DNA from: DATMNI01 sp035570275
GTDB lineage: Bacteria > Acidobacteriota > Terriglobia > Bryobacterales > Bryobacteraceae
Direction: 5' to 3'
DNA: 43,333 nt
NCBI GenBank assembly: GCA_035570275.1
Contig: DATMNI010000219.1
Coordinates: forward strand, 1-43,333
Made by a program: the position numbers and the translations under genes. Position 1 is the first letter of the stretch. Each line of letters starts with the position of its first letter. Below are positions 29,592 through 38,859 of the stretch, in pieces. The notes under the pieces are model-generated. The model saw nothing but the letters and a program-made list of their open reading frames with translations. It did not search any database and had not been told where the DNA came from.

Positions 29592-31595
29592 TCACGGCAG
29601 ATCCAGCGCCGGATTCCGGGCGAAGAAGCCCCACGGCACCAGTCGGAAGCCCGCCGCATGCACCGGCATCACCGGCCAGTCCTCGGGCCGCGGATTGTGC
29701 GTGATCCCCATGGAATACCACAGAACCACGTCGTGATTGTCGATGGGCCGATTGTCGGCGGTCCATTTGACTAGTCCGTCGCCGCCCGGGCTCTGGTTGG
29801 GGTAGTCGCCGCCGGCGTAGATTTCGGCGGACCGGTACGGCGTCACCCAGACGTGCGAGTTGAGGAACCCGGCGCGCTTGCGGACCCACGAATCGGGCTG
29901 AGCCAATAGCAGCGCGTTCTCCCCGGGAAGGAGCGCGTAACCTGTCGGGTGGCCCAGCGCGTTCATTACGTTTGGATTGATCACGATCCATTTGCGGCTG
30001 CCGGCCAGGTCGAGATTTCGCTGTGCCTGGCGCTCGGTGAGCAGCGGGGTTTCCTCCATGGTGAAGGCGCCGCCGTACGGATTCCGCGCGCCCGGAGGTA
30101 CGGCCACGCTGTTCATTTCGACCACCCGGTTCGGCATGGCGCCATCCACGTCCAGATCGAGCCGGAAGGTGAAGAAATGCTGGTGGTGCGGTGCTGCCAG
30201 GTTCTTGCTCACCCGATGGCTGAACCCATCGTGCGCCCCCTCGGCAACGGCCTTGGCGGCCATCACCCCGGTGAGCGCGACGCGCATTTCCAGGGCACCA
30301 TCCTGATGGAAAATCCAGTCGAAACCGTAATCGTAGTTGCCGACCGTCGCCACGAAGGAGAGCACCAGGTCGCGGGCGCGCCGCGCTTCGTCATCGTGTT
30401 TCCAGGCAAGTCCGCCATCGCGCTCGTACAAGGCAACGGCGTGCGGGATGGTGACTGGTTCACCGTTGCCGCCGGCGAAAACCGCGTCGAACACCGAACA
30501 GTTGGCCGGGCAATCCACGCCAGGCTTGAGGGGAGAGGCATTGACTCCGAGCCCGAGTTCGCCGGCGTCGAAGCTATTGCGGAAAAACCAGCCGCCGCCG
30601 GGGTCGCCGTAAGGAACCATCATTTCGGAGAGCGAGGCGCGGTACAGTATGGGGCGAACCCGGCCGCCGTCTTCGTAGCCCACGGTGTACAGCACCAGGC
30701 CTTCGCGTGGGTGGAGCCCATAACGGAAACGCCACTTCTGCCACCGCACTTCGCCGTCTTCGATTTGAAAGCCGGGTCCGTGGGGCTGCAGGATATCGAG
30801 CGGCGCCGGAGCCAGACGCGGCGCGCCGGCAGCGGGCATCGAAAGCTCGCCGCTTTCCCTGGGGACTGGGATGTTGCGGCCGGTGTCGAGGAGGTCGATA
30901 ATTCTGCCGGTGGTCAGATTCACGTGCGCCACCAGCCCCTCAATCGGATGCGCGTAGAAGTTCTTCCCTTCGCCCAGATAAGGGATGGCGCGTACGATTC
31001 GTCCCTCGCCGGCGCCGGGCAGCGCGAAGTAGCCGGCGCTCCAGGCAACCACGATGACGGAGCCGGCATCGACGCCGCGCGCGCGCAGCGATTGCTGCCA
31101 TCGGCTGTCGTTGCGGACGATGCGGTCGGCCAGTCCGGAATCCTCCGCGCTGACAGGCGGCTCGGCGCGCGGGATTTCCTTCCACTGGTCCACGCGGGCG
31201 GCCTCCAGATCGGCCAGCGCTTCCCAGGTCTTGTTGGCGGCGTCATCGTAAACCACGGCGAAGGCGCGGCGGGGGATGCCGACCTGGCGCAGCACCAATT
31301 CCTTGGGCGGTTCGTCGAGAGCCACCAGGCTGAAGCGGGCGCCCGGTGGAACGCGGCCCGAAGCTTTGAGGATGCGCACCGCCCCGCGGATTTCACTAGC
31401 CGTGAGCGGAGCCAGCGGGTGCGTGATCGGGGGCACGGTGCGGCAGCCGGTGTAGATCAGCAGCGCAAGTGCCACGGCACCGCTCTCTAACGCTCGCGGC
31501 TCTGAACGGAGCCACGGCGCGGAACGGAGCCACGGCACGGAACGGAGCCACGGCACGGAACGGAGCCATGACCGTGAGGGAGTGGTTCCCCGCAA
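29592..31595 (-). CDS. Copper amine oxidase (primary-amine oxidase), probably secreted lipoprotein
   Basis: 667 aa from a TTG at 31595. The enzyme oxidises primary amines to aldehydes with H2O2 and ammonia. TPQ-forming Tyr421 lies in TVGNYDYGFDW, the catalytic base is in FFRNSFDAGELG (Asp343), copper ligands are His471 and His473 in HHQHFFTFRLD plus the histidine of ITHNPRPEDWPVMP near residue 636. The N-terminus is odd: residues 9-36 are a WLRS(V/A)P repeat from 18-bp DNA repeats, ahead of a hydrophobic stretch ending IYTGC (Cys51) that may be a lipobox. The native start may be a GTG near residue 41. It follows the fucosidase by 4 nt. Confidence 0.92.
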   Translation of the reverse strand: MRGTTPSRSWLRSVPWLRSVPWLRSAPWLRSEPRALESGAVALALLIYTGCRTVPPITHPLAPLTASEIRGAVRILKASGRVPPGARFSLVALDEPPKELVLRQVGIPRRAFAVVYDDAANKTWEALADLEAARVDQWKEIPRAEPPVSAEDSGLADRIVRNDSRWQQSLRARGVDAGSVIVVAWSAGYFALPGAGEGRIVRAIPYLGEGKNFYAHPIEGLVAHVNLTTGRIIDLLDTGRNIPVPRESGELSMPAAGAPRLAPAPLDILQPHGPGFQIEDGEVRWQKWRFRYGLHPREGLVLYTVGYEDGGRVRPILYRASLSEMMVPYGDPGGGWFFRNSFDAGELGLGVNASPLKPGVDCPANCSVFDAVFAGGNGEPVTIPHAVALYERDGGLAWKHDDEARRARDLVLSFVATVGNYDYGFDWIFHQDGALEMRVALTGVMAAKAVAEGAHDGFSHRVSKNLAAPHHQHFFTFRLDLDVDGAMPNRVVEMNSVAVPPGARNPYGGAFTMEETPLLTERQAQRNLDLAGSRKWIVINPNVMNALGHPTGYALLPGENALLLAQPDSWVRKRAGFLNSHVWVTPYRSAEIYAGGDYPNQSPGGDGLVKWTADNRPIDNHDVVLWYSMGITHNPRPEDWPVMPVHAAGFRLVPWGFFARNPALDLP
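31487..31573. repeat. Dispersed palindrome whose right arm has expanded into an 18-bp array
   Basis: Left arm CTAACGCTCGCGGCTC (31487-31502), loop TGAACG and GAGCC (31509) reproduce the element at 227-264. From 31505 the 18-nt unit AACGGAGCCACGGCACGG repeats three times (31505, 31523, 31541) with a fourth partial unit to 31573. The array lies in the 5' end of the amine oxidase ORF. Confidence 0.88.
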
Positions 31596-31599
31596 GAGC

Positions 31600-33153
31600 C
31601 TACGCCCCTACTATCTTCAGCGTGACGGCGTGGTCGCACGGTTTTTCGGGCGGCAACTCCACTTTCAGGGCGGTTTCGTCCTGCGTGAATTTCACTTTGC
31701 CCTTGTGGCCCAGCAGTTCCACGCCGCGGATCTTGCCGACCCCAAGTTTGCCTCCCAGCGCCAGCGTGCCCACCACAGCCTCCTTTTCCGGCCAGCCCAT
31801 CACGAACGCGTAGAGCGCGCCGTTCCCCGTGTTGAAGTTCCTGGTGGTGAAACGGACATCGTTGGCCGTAAGATCCTTCCGGTTGCGTTCGTTGAAACCT
31901 TCGCCGGTACTTTCTGCGGCCGTGTTGCCCGAAACCTTCCACGGGCGGGTGCCGTAGATGCCTTCGCTGTTGACGGCCATCCACCTGGTGATCTCTTCCA
32001 CCACCTTCAGTTCATCGGCGTCGGGCGCGCCGCTGTTGGGGAGGGGCACGTTGAGCATCAGGTTGCCGTTGCGGCTGACGACGTCGCAAAGCATGTCGAC
32101 GACGGTCTTGCCGGTCTTGTATTTGACGGCCTTCTTGTAGTGCCAGTTGCCGATGCAGGTGTCGGTCTGCCAGGGGTTGGGCAGAATATCGTTGGCCACG
32201 CCGCGCTCGATATCCAGAATGCAGATGCCCGCCTCGGCGTCCTTCTTGCTCTTGCTGGTGTAGATGGCTTCGCACTTGCCGCTGTGCAGTTTGGCGTTGG
32301 CGTTGTAGTAGTGCGACAGCAGCTTGTAGCCCCACTCGTTGAAGGGGATGCCGCCATCGGTGTACAGCAGGTCGGGCTGGTAATTGTCGATCAGGTCCTG
32401 AATGCGCAGGAAGTATTGGCGCTTCCAGGAATCGGGCGCCTCGCGGCTCATGGCCTGGGTGGGGATAGGCTGGTCCTTGGGGAACGGATGGTAGAGATCG
32501 GCGTAGGCGGGGTCGGTGCCATCGTACGGCGTGCCGGCCATGGGCCCGGTCTTGTCGGAACCGTGCGAAACGGCAAGCCAGTTGTAGCTGTTGGACAGGT
32601 GTTCGCTAACGGCGAACTTCAGTCCGTGCCGGAGCGCCGCCTTGTGCCAAAGGCCCACCACATCCTTCTTAGGGCCGGTGGCCACCGAGTTCCAGCGCGG
32701 CTGGTGCTTGGAGTTCCACAGGTCGAAGTTGTCGTGGTGCACACCCATGCTCATGAAGTATTTGGCGCCGGCCTTTTTGTAGAGTTGGATCAGGTGATCG
32801 GCATCGAACTGGTCGCCCTTCCACAACCGGCAGATATCCTTGTGGCCGAATTTGGAGGGGTGGCCGTATGTCGCAACGTGGTACTTGTACTGCGGGGTGT
32901 CCTGGATGTAGATATTGCGGGCGTACCAATCGCCGAACTCCGCGGCCGACTGCGGCCCCCAATGGGCCCACATGCCGAACTTGGCGTCGCGAAACCACTC
33001 GGGAACGCGGTAATCCTTCAGCGATTCGGCGGTTCCGTTGAACGGGCCCCTGGCGATTTCGGGTATGGCGTCCTGGGCCGCCGATTTGCGCGGCAGGATC
33101 AACGAGGGCGCGGCCGCGAGCACCCCGAGGGCGGCGCGGCGAGTGATGGGCAT
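31600..33153 (-). CDS. GH29 alpha-L-fucosidase, exported
   Basis: 517 aa. The twin-arginine-like signal (MPITRRAALGVLAAAPSLIL) suggests Tat export. Family GH29 landmarks are WFRDAKFGMWAHWGPQS (53-69), DWYARNIY (75-82), HHDNFDLW (139-146) and the nucleophile Asp266 in PDLLYTDGG. A C-terminal beta domain follows. It releases L-fucose from plant or microbial glycans with retention. It is the first gene of a two-gene unit with the copper amine oxidase. Confidence 0.94.
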   Translation of the reverse strand: MPITRRAALGVLAAAPSLILPRKSAAQDAIPEIARGPFNGTAESLKDYRVPEWFRDAKFGMWAHWGPQSAAEFGDWYARNIYIQDTPQYKYHVATYGHPSKFGHKDICRLWKGDQFDADHLIQLYKKAGAKYFMSMGVHHDNFDLWNSKHQPRWNSVATGPKKDVVGLWHKAALRHGLKFAVSEHLSNSYNWLAVSHGSDKTGPMAGTPYDGTDPAYADLYHPFPKDQPIPTQAMSREAPDSWKRQYFLRIQDLIDNYQPDLLYTDGGIPFNEWGYKLLSHYYNANAKLHSGKCEAIYTSKSKKDAEAGICILDIERGVANDILPNPWQTDTCIGNWHYKKAVKYKTGKTVVDMLCDVVSRNGNLMLNVPLPNSGAPDADELKVVEEITRWMAVNSEGIYGTRPWKVSGNTAAESTGEGFNERNRKDLTANDVRFTTRNFNTGNGALYAFVMGWPEKEAVVGTLALGGKLGVGKIRGVELLGHKGKVKFTQDETALKVELPPEKPCDHAVTLKIVGA

Positions 33154-33520
33154 GGACGTGGGAAACTCCTCCGTTCCAGTCTAGTCCGAATCGCCAGCGG
33201 CGGGTGAGGCTGGCAGAGCACGCTTTGTTATCCGCTCTAGGCCGGCGACCGCTGGTACTTCGAGGGTCCCCGCTTAGGCCCTAGAGGAGATCGGAGCGTA
33301 ACACCGAATCGAGCTAGGGCTAGGGAAAGCCTGGCTCCTTTCGGCAGACCGGGGCAGCCCATCCGAGGGTCGCCCCGGCCTATTTGTTTCCGGGCTTGCG
33401 GAACGACTAACCCTAACAGTACAGAGCAGACGCAGATTCTTGGCGGCAATAATAAGACCAAGCCTACAACTTTTCGCTGATCAGCACGCTGAAACTGGCA
33501 AGTGAAGCCAGCCGCCCGCT
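33154..33520. other. Non-coding gap, structured but unassigned
   Basis: No gene is supported. The region holds several pairs of short complementary blocks, a CTAGGGCTAGGG direct repeat near 33315 and the strong hairpin at 33349-33378. A non-coding RNA is possible but I cannot match it to 6S, tmRNA, SRP or RNase P RNA. Confidence 0.45.
33349..33378 (+). terminator. Strong GC hairpin with T-rich tail
   Basis: CCGGGGC (33349-33355) pairs with GCCCCGG (33372-33378); an inner CCC/GGG pair extends the stem after a small bulge. On plus it is followed by CCTATTTGTTT, fitting a rho-independent terminator. No plus-strand gene lies directly upstream, so it may end an unannotated RNA. Confidence 0.45.
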
Positions 33521-33771
33521 TTAGCTCCGGTACGCTTCGCGGCGGTGCCGGATGTGCAGAATCCTGATGATATCGGGCTTTTCGTAGAGAAGCGAACCCG
33601 CCAGTCACCGACTCGCAATCGCAGTTGGCGACCTTCGTTCACCAGCCTCTTCACATCGCCAGCGCCGGTTTGAGCGAACCGCTCAATCGCATCCTCTACC
33701 TGATCGCGGTCGCGATCTTCCAACCGTTCCAGGTCTCTGGCCGCCTGCGGCCGAAACAGGACGCGCTTCAT
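33521..33771 (-). pseudogene. RelE/ParE-family toxin with a single-base frameshift
   Basis: From the ATG at 33771 the first 61 residues are RelE/ParE-like: MKRVLFRPQAARDLERLED, then VKRLVNEGRQLRLRVGDWRV. After VRF the frame is wrong, but shifting at 33587-33588 restores the family ending: YEKPDIIRILHIRHRREAYR, then Ser and TAA at 33521-33523. The total of 251 nt is one base short of an intact 83-codon gene. Without the shift the frame reads on as an unrelated tail to about 33481. The toxin is thus inactivated, unless the base is a sequencing error or recoded. Its start overlaps the antitoxin stop (ATGA). Confidence 0.85.
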
Positions 33772-34004
33772 GCACGCACGCGGCGGAGTTGTTCAAACGG
33801 AATGTCGGGAGAAGGATCCTTAAGAGACGATTCCACCGCGGCCCGCTCCTCTTCGGTTTCGGGCTCGTCATCCACGGTGGCATGCAAGATTGCCAGTTCC
33901 ACCGGATCTACCAGTGCGCGGAGCATCTTGCGCGCAGCCGGCAGATCGGTGGCCGGGATGTGGTCCACCAGCGTGTGCAGCTCTTGACGATCTATGTCGG
34001 CCAT
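33768..34004 (-). CDS. Antitoxin paired with the broken RelE/ParE toxin
   Basis: 78 aa, mostly helical and acidic: ADIDRQELHTLVDHIPATDL, AARKMLRALVDPVELAILHA, then EPETEEERAAVESSLKD. This is the usual composition and size of antitoxins placed before RelE/ParE toxins, though I cannot name the subfamily. A strong Shine-Dalgarno (AAAGGAGG on minus, 34016 to 34009) and a -10-like TAAAAT (34025 to 34020) precede it. It is intact although its toxin is frameshifted. Homologous sequence for the upstream HEPN fragment stops just before this promoter. Confidence 0.8.
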   Translation of the reverse strand: MADIDRQELHTLVDHIPATDLPAARKMLRALVDPVELAILHATVDDEPETEEERAAVESSLKDPSPDIPFEQLRRVRA

Positions 34005-34041
34005 GGCGCCTCCTTTTCGATTTTATCAAGATCGCCGCCGC

Positions 34042-34167
34042 GCCAGGCGTTTTGCTGGCTGCCAAATCCCGATCAGCGACGGCGAACAGATCGGCGATTT
34101 CCTGCCGGCTTGGGTTGTGTTCTTTGAGCCATCCGAATTTGAGCCAGTCTTGTAAGGTCGCGCTCAT
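34042..34167 (-). pseudogene. HEPN-domain toxin, 5' fragment
   Basis: From the ATG at 34167 the reading SATLQDWLKFGWLKEHNPSR, then QEIADLFAVADRDLAASKTPG looks like the first 42 residues of a HEPN toxin of the HEPN/MNT type (my recognition; the rest of the domain, with the R-x4-H motif, is absent). After about 34042 the frame enters the next antitoxin promoter. So the 3' two-thirds has been deleted, apparently when the RelE-antitoxin module became joined here. It overlaps the MNT gene by about 95 nt, consistent with the usual MNT-HEPN order. Confidence 0.65.
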
Positions 34168-34756
34168 CGCCGATCAGGAAGATTTTCTGTCCGGCAGCGA
34201 TTGCGGAAAGGAAGTGCTGCCCTTCGGCAAGTTTACGACAGAACTCCCCGGTAAGGTAAACGGAGGGATTGATTTCCCGCTCAAGGTCCCGCTGGGCCTC
34301 TGCTATGGCCGAAACGACATCTGCAAGAGAAATGTCGTCGCCAACGATCAGGACATCCACGTCGCTCGCCGATGTCTCGGTTCCCCCGGCAATTGAGCCA
34401 AAGATGAAGGCGAGATGAACGCGGCCGGCCATTGACGCCAGTGCATGCTTGAGCACGTGAGCGACTCCGAAGGTCTTGCGAACCAGGGCGCGAAGTTCCT
34501 CAAAAACCGGGCACTGGCCGTTGGCTTGAAAATAGACCTGGCGGCCCTCGACGGTTCGGGTGAGGACTCCGGCCCGCGTAAGGCGTTGCAAGTCCCTTTG
34601 GACCGTTCCGGAGCCCAGGCCAACAGTTTGAATCACTCGCCGCTGGTAGAATCGCTCATCAGGATGCCCGAAGAACAGGGCAAGCACGCGCTGCCGCGTT
34701 TCACCGAAAAGCGCTTCCCCGAGCAGGTTTTTGGGGGCAGCCCCTTTGGTACCCAT
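34073..34756 (-). CDS. MNT-type nucleotidyltransferase with N-terminal winged helix
   Basis: 227 aa from the ATG at 34756. N-terminal winged helix (about 18-78: FGETRQRVLALFFGHPDERF, YQRRVIQTVGLGSGTVQRDL, QRLTRAGVLTRTVEGRQVYF). The nucleotidyltransferase motif is IFGSIAGGTETSASDVDVLI with Gly120-Ser121 and Asp132/Asp134. In type VII toxin-antitoxin pairs such a protein AMPylates and silences a HEPN toxin; here the HEPN partner is only a fragment. The winged helix suggests DNA binding and autoregulation. In-frame extension upstream to 34831 is possible but would pass the promoter. Confidence 0.85.
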   Translation of the reverse strand: MGTKGAAPKNLLGEALFGETRQRVLALFFGHPDERFYQRRVIQTVGLGSGTVQRDLQRLTRAGVLTRTVEGRQVYFQANGQCPVFEELRALVRKTFGVAHVLKHALASMAGRVHLAFIFGSIAGGTETSASDVDVLIVGDDISLADVVSAIAEAQRDLEREINPSVYLTGEFCRKLAEGQHFLSAIAAGQKIFLIGDERDLTRLAQIRMAQRTQPKPAGNRRSVRRR

Positions 34757-34772
34757 ATCGGGTACGATTATA
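34749..34772 (-). promoter_or_regulatory. Promoter and operator-like palindrome at the MNT start
   Basis: Minus-strand TATAAT (34772 to 34767) lies 10 nt before the ATG. A perfect inverted repeat GTACCC-ATATC-GGGTAC (34749-34765) spans the start codon, and a related GGGTATCATAC follows at 34781-34791. This suits autoregulation by the winged-helix part of the protein. Confidence 0.55.
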
Positions 34773-34889
34773 CTCAATGTGGGTATCATACTGCGAGATA
34801 GCCGGCTTTCCCGCCGGATGTCCACGGTCATCTTCGCGCTCCGGTAAAATGGATTGGACAGATGGGTCCTCCCAGTCTGGAGTTCCAGA

Positions 34890-35165
34890 ATGAATACCAC
34901 CGTGACGCTCGACAAGGCCGGCCGTGTTGTCATCCCGAAATCGCTGCGGGACGAGTTGCATTTGGAATCGGGTGACACCTTGGAACTGGAATCCGAAGGT
35001 GAGCGGGTGACGCTACGGCCGGTACGCTCCGGATCTTCATTACGCAAAGAGCATGGAGTGTGGGTATTCAGGGGCGGCAAGAAGCTGGCTGCGGCCACAA
35101 CGGATAAGGCCCTTCGGGATCTGCGGGAAAAGCGTGACCGCGGCAATCTTGGCTCACTGCCGTGA
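34890..35165 (+). CDS. vapB: AbrB/MazE-type antitoxin (VapB)
   Basis: 91 aa from the ATG at 34890. The N-terminal SpoVT-AbrB swapped-hairpin domain is clear: TTVTLDKAGRVVIPKSLRDE, then LHLESGDTLELESEGERVTL. The C-terminal half is the toxin-binding tail. A TAAAAT at 34845-34850 may be its -10 element. The stop overlaps the GTG of vapC (GTGA), showing coupling, and it should repress its own operon with VapC. Confidence 0.9.
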   Translation: MNTTVTLDKAGRVVIPKSLRDELHLESGDTLELESEGERVTLRPVRSGSSLRKEHGVWVFRGGKKLAAATTDKALRDLREKRDRGNLGSLP

Positions 35166-35191
35166 AAGCGTTCCCCGTGAAAGCGTTCCTG
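35162..35191. repeat. 15-bp duplication at the vapC start
   Basis: GTGAAAGCGTTCCCC and GTGAAAGCGTTCCTG match at 13 of 15 positions; the start codon is duplicated. Confidence 0.85.
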
Positions 35192-35734
35192 GATACCTCC
35201 ACTCTGGTCGCCACCTTTTACGGCGAGCACGAACATCATGAGCCAAGTCTGTCGCTGTTCCTCCGTCAGAAGAAAACCTCCGCGTGTACCGCGGCGCATT
35301 GTCTTGCCGAAATCTACTCTGTGCTGACCGGCATGCCGGGCAAGGACCGGGCGAGCCCCGACGAAGCATTGCTCTTCTTAGGGGATGTCCGCCAGCGCCT
35401 GACGATCGTCACCCTCGACGAAAAAGACTATTTGGAGGTCATGGATCGGGCAGCCTCCAGCGGTGTTACGGGCGGGGGCATCTACGATGCGCTTCTTGCT
35501 CGTTGCGCCATGAAGGCAAGAGCAGAGACGATCTACACCTGGAACGTGAAACATTTTACCCGCCTCGGAGGGGACGTGGCCTCGCGCGTTCAAGACGCCC
35601 TGACCGTGGATCGAGAATGGACCGGTGCCAGTCCGGCAGCAGAGCTGGGCGGGCCCGGTCGCCCGACGCAGCGCGTGCCTCCCGAACCACGCAGACAGGA
35701 ATGTCCGTGCCACGTTATCATGGGGAGAATCACC
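35162..35734 (+). CDS. vapC: VapC-type PIN toxin, ORF open into guaB
   Basis: Starts with GTG 35162, overlapping the vapB stop. The PIN domain is intact through about residue 145: Asp11 in FLDTSTLV, Glu50 in CLAEIYSVL, Asp109 in GGGIYDALLA and TWNVKHFTRLG near the end. Normal VapC proteins stop shortly after the NVKHF segment; here no stop occurs, and the frame passes through a 45-residue Pro/Arg-rich stretch into guaB, so a 675-aa VapC-IMPDH fusion is open. The linker contains a dispersed palindrome (35691-35712), which may have removed the stop. The N-terminus has a 15-bp duplication (VKAFP/VKAFL). Confidence 0.82.
35691..35712. repeat. CAGGAA-core palindromic repeat in the vapC-guaB linker
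   Basis: CAGACAGGAATGTCCGTGC carries the imperfect stem GACA/TGTC with outer CAC/GTG pairs around a GGAA loop. It matches the element at 8114-8135 (other strand) at about 17 of 22 positions. Confidence 0.65.
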
Positions 35735-37189
<1,455 letters not shown>

Positions 37190-37242
37190 GTTACCGCGGC
37201 ATTCCCTCTGGCCGTCTCGCCGCAGCATCCGCGCCGCCCCAT

Positions 37243-38811
37243 TCATTTGCTACACGTGAAGCTGGCGGCCTCATCGATGCTGCCTGAGCCCCTGTACCTG
37301 GCCGTCTCGGGGTAAACGCAAAGTGGGCGCGTGCGCGTGACCTTGCCCTGGTCGAGGCGGCGCGCCAGAATCGTCGTTGGAGCCTCGCCCTTTTCCACCC
37401 AGGCCGCCAGGGGCGAAAACCAGTCCACCACGCTCGGTCCGGGGCCGCCGCCGCAATGGAACATGCCCGGAACCAGGAACAAGCGGAAGAAATTGGGTGT
37501 GTCCTGGCCCATTTTAGCCGTCACCTGCTCGTAATACTCGATGCCCATGATCGGATTCAGCGCCGGGTCGGCCCATCCGAAGTACATCAGGATCTTGCCG
37601 CCGTGCTGGCGGAAGCGAGTGAGGTCGGTATCGGTGGCGTCCAGAATGTTGTGCATGGTTTCCAGTTTCGACCGGTCGCGGTCGATGTTGAACTGGCTCA
37701 GCTCGAATTGCGGGTCGGGCTTGACGGGCAGCACGTAGCGGAAGAAGTTCTCGGCGAACATGGTGTCCAGCGTGGGGCCGTTATCGCGCACAATCCACTG
37801 GTCCCAGCCGCTGCGGCCGTTCGGCCCGGCGGCTTCGCTGCCTACCGGCCATCCCGGAAAGACTCGCGTGCCGCTGCTCATCACGTCGCTCGCCAGGGTC
37901 TCCAGCGCGGCGATCTGTCCGGCGGTGAAGCAGTTGGCCTTGTCGTCGGCATTGGCATTCGGGCCGGAATTCTCGCCGCCATTCTGGCCGGCCTTCTCCT
38001 CACCCTGGCATCGCGGCAGATCGCGCGACGGTTTGAAATCGCAGCGGCGCGGATCGTCGATCAGGCCGTCCTTGACACCGTCCACCGCATCGCATCTCGC
38101 GTAAATCTTCTCGGCCAGCAGCGGCAGTTTCGAACTGGCGATGGGGTTGGCTTTGAGCGTCAGCGAACTGCGCACGGCGGACATCATGCTGCCGGTCCAA
38201 TTGAGAACCGGCGCGCCCACCACGATGCCGTCGAAATCGTTGGGGAAGCGCTGCGCCAGAATCAGGCCCTGCCGGCCGCCGGTGGAGCAGCCTTCGAAAT
38301 AGGACTTCGCCGGCGTGGCGCCGTAATAAGCGCGGGCCAGCATCTTGCCGGCTTCGGCGGTGACGTGGAGCGAGCGAAAAGCCCAGTCCAGCATCTTCTG
38401 CCGGTCCACCGCGAAGGTTCCTTCCGGTTCCCTCGCCGCCGAATGGCCGGTGTCCGTCTGCGCCACGGCGAAGCCGCGTTTCAGCGCGCGGATGGCCGTG
38501 GCCACGCGGCCGGGCGTATCCAGCGCCTCGCCCGCATAGCCGCCGTTGCCGAACATATAAAAGGAGCCGTTCCAAGCGGCGGGCAGACGGACCTCGAAGC
38601 CAATCTGCGGCATGATCTGGCCGAAAACGCGGCAGTGCTCCGGGGCATCCGCCGTGGCAGGAACAGTGGCCGCGATGGCGATGGTGACTTCGTTATTGGT
38701 GAGGGCGCGCAGGTCGGCACACCCGATGGCAGGTTTGGTCTGAGCACACAGCAACCCAGCGGCGGCACTGGTGGCGACTCCAGCAGCAACAAGGCCGAAC
38801 AGAATTCGCAT
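37243..38811 (-). CDS. Tannase/feruloyl esterase family protein, secreted
   Basis: 522 aa with a signal peptide (ILFGLVAAGVATSAAAGLL). Catalytic serine lies in EGCSTGGRQGL (Ser176), with the adjacent Cys175 that pairs with the cysteine after the catalytic histidine in GMFHCGGG, the CS-D-HC arrangement of this family. The calcium site DAVDGVKDGLIDDP is present. It hydrolyses phenolic esters such as gallate or ferulate esters of plant polymers; the exact substrate is unknown. It stands alone and convergent with guaB. Confidence 0.9.
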   Translation of the reverse strand: MRILFGLVAAGVATSAAAGLLCAQTKPAIGCADLRALTNNEVTIAIAATVPATADAPEHCRVFGQIMPQIGFEVRLPAAWNGSFYMFGNGGYAGEALDTPGRVATAIRALKRGFAVAQTDTGHSAAREPEGTFAVDRQKMLDWAFRSLHVTAEAGKMLARAYYGATPAKSYFEGCSTGGRQGLILAQRFPNDFDGIVVGAPVLNWTGSMMSAVRSSLTLKANPIASSKLPLLAEKIYARCDAVDGVKDGLIDDPRRCDFKPSRDLPRCQGEEKAGQNGGENSGPNANADDKANCFTAGQIAALETLASDVMSSGTRVFPGWPVGSEAAGPNGRSGWDQWIVRDNGPTLDTMFAENFFRYVLPVKPDPQFELSQFNIDRDRSKLETMHNILDATDTDLTRFRQHGGKILMYFGWADPALNPIMGIEYYEQVTAKMGQDTPNFFRLFLVPGMFHCGGGPGPSVVDWFSPLAAWVEKGEAPTTILARRLDQGKVTRTRPLCVYPETARYRGSGSIDEAASFTCSK

Positions 38812-38859
38812 TGGACTATTCTCGCAGTATTCTCGCTACCAGAAAGCCGCGTCTAGCGT

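Noticed and set aside
29949..33207. Two long plus-strand ORFs opposite the amine oxidase and the fucosidase
   Set aside because: Both are antisense to enzymes with intact catalytic residues and show no domains.
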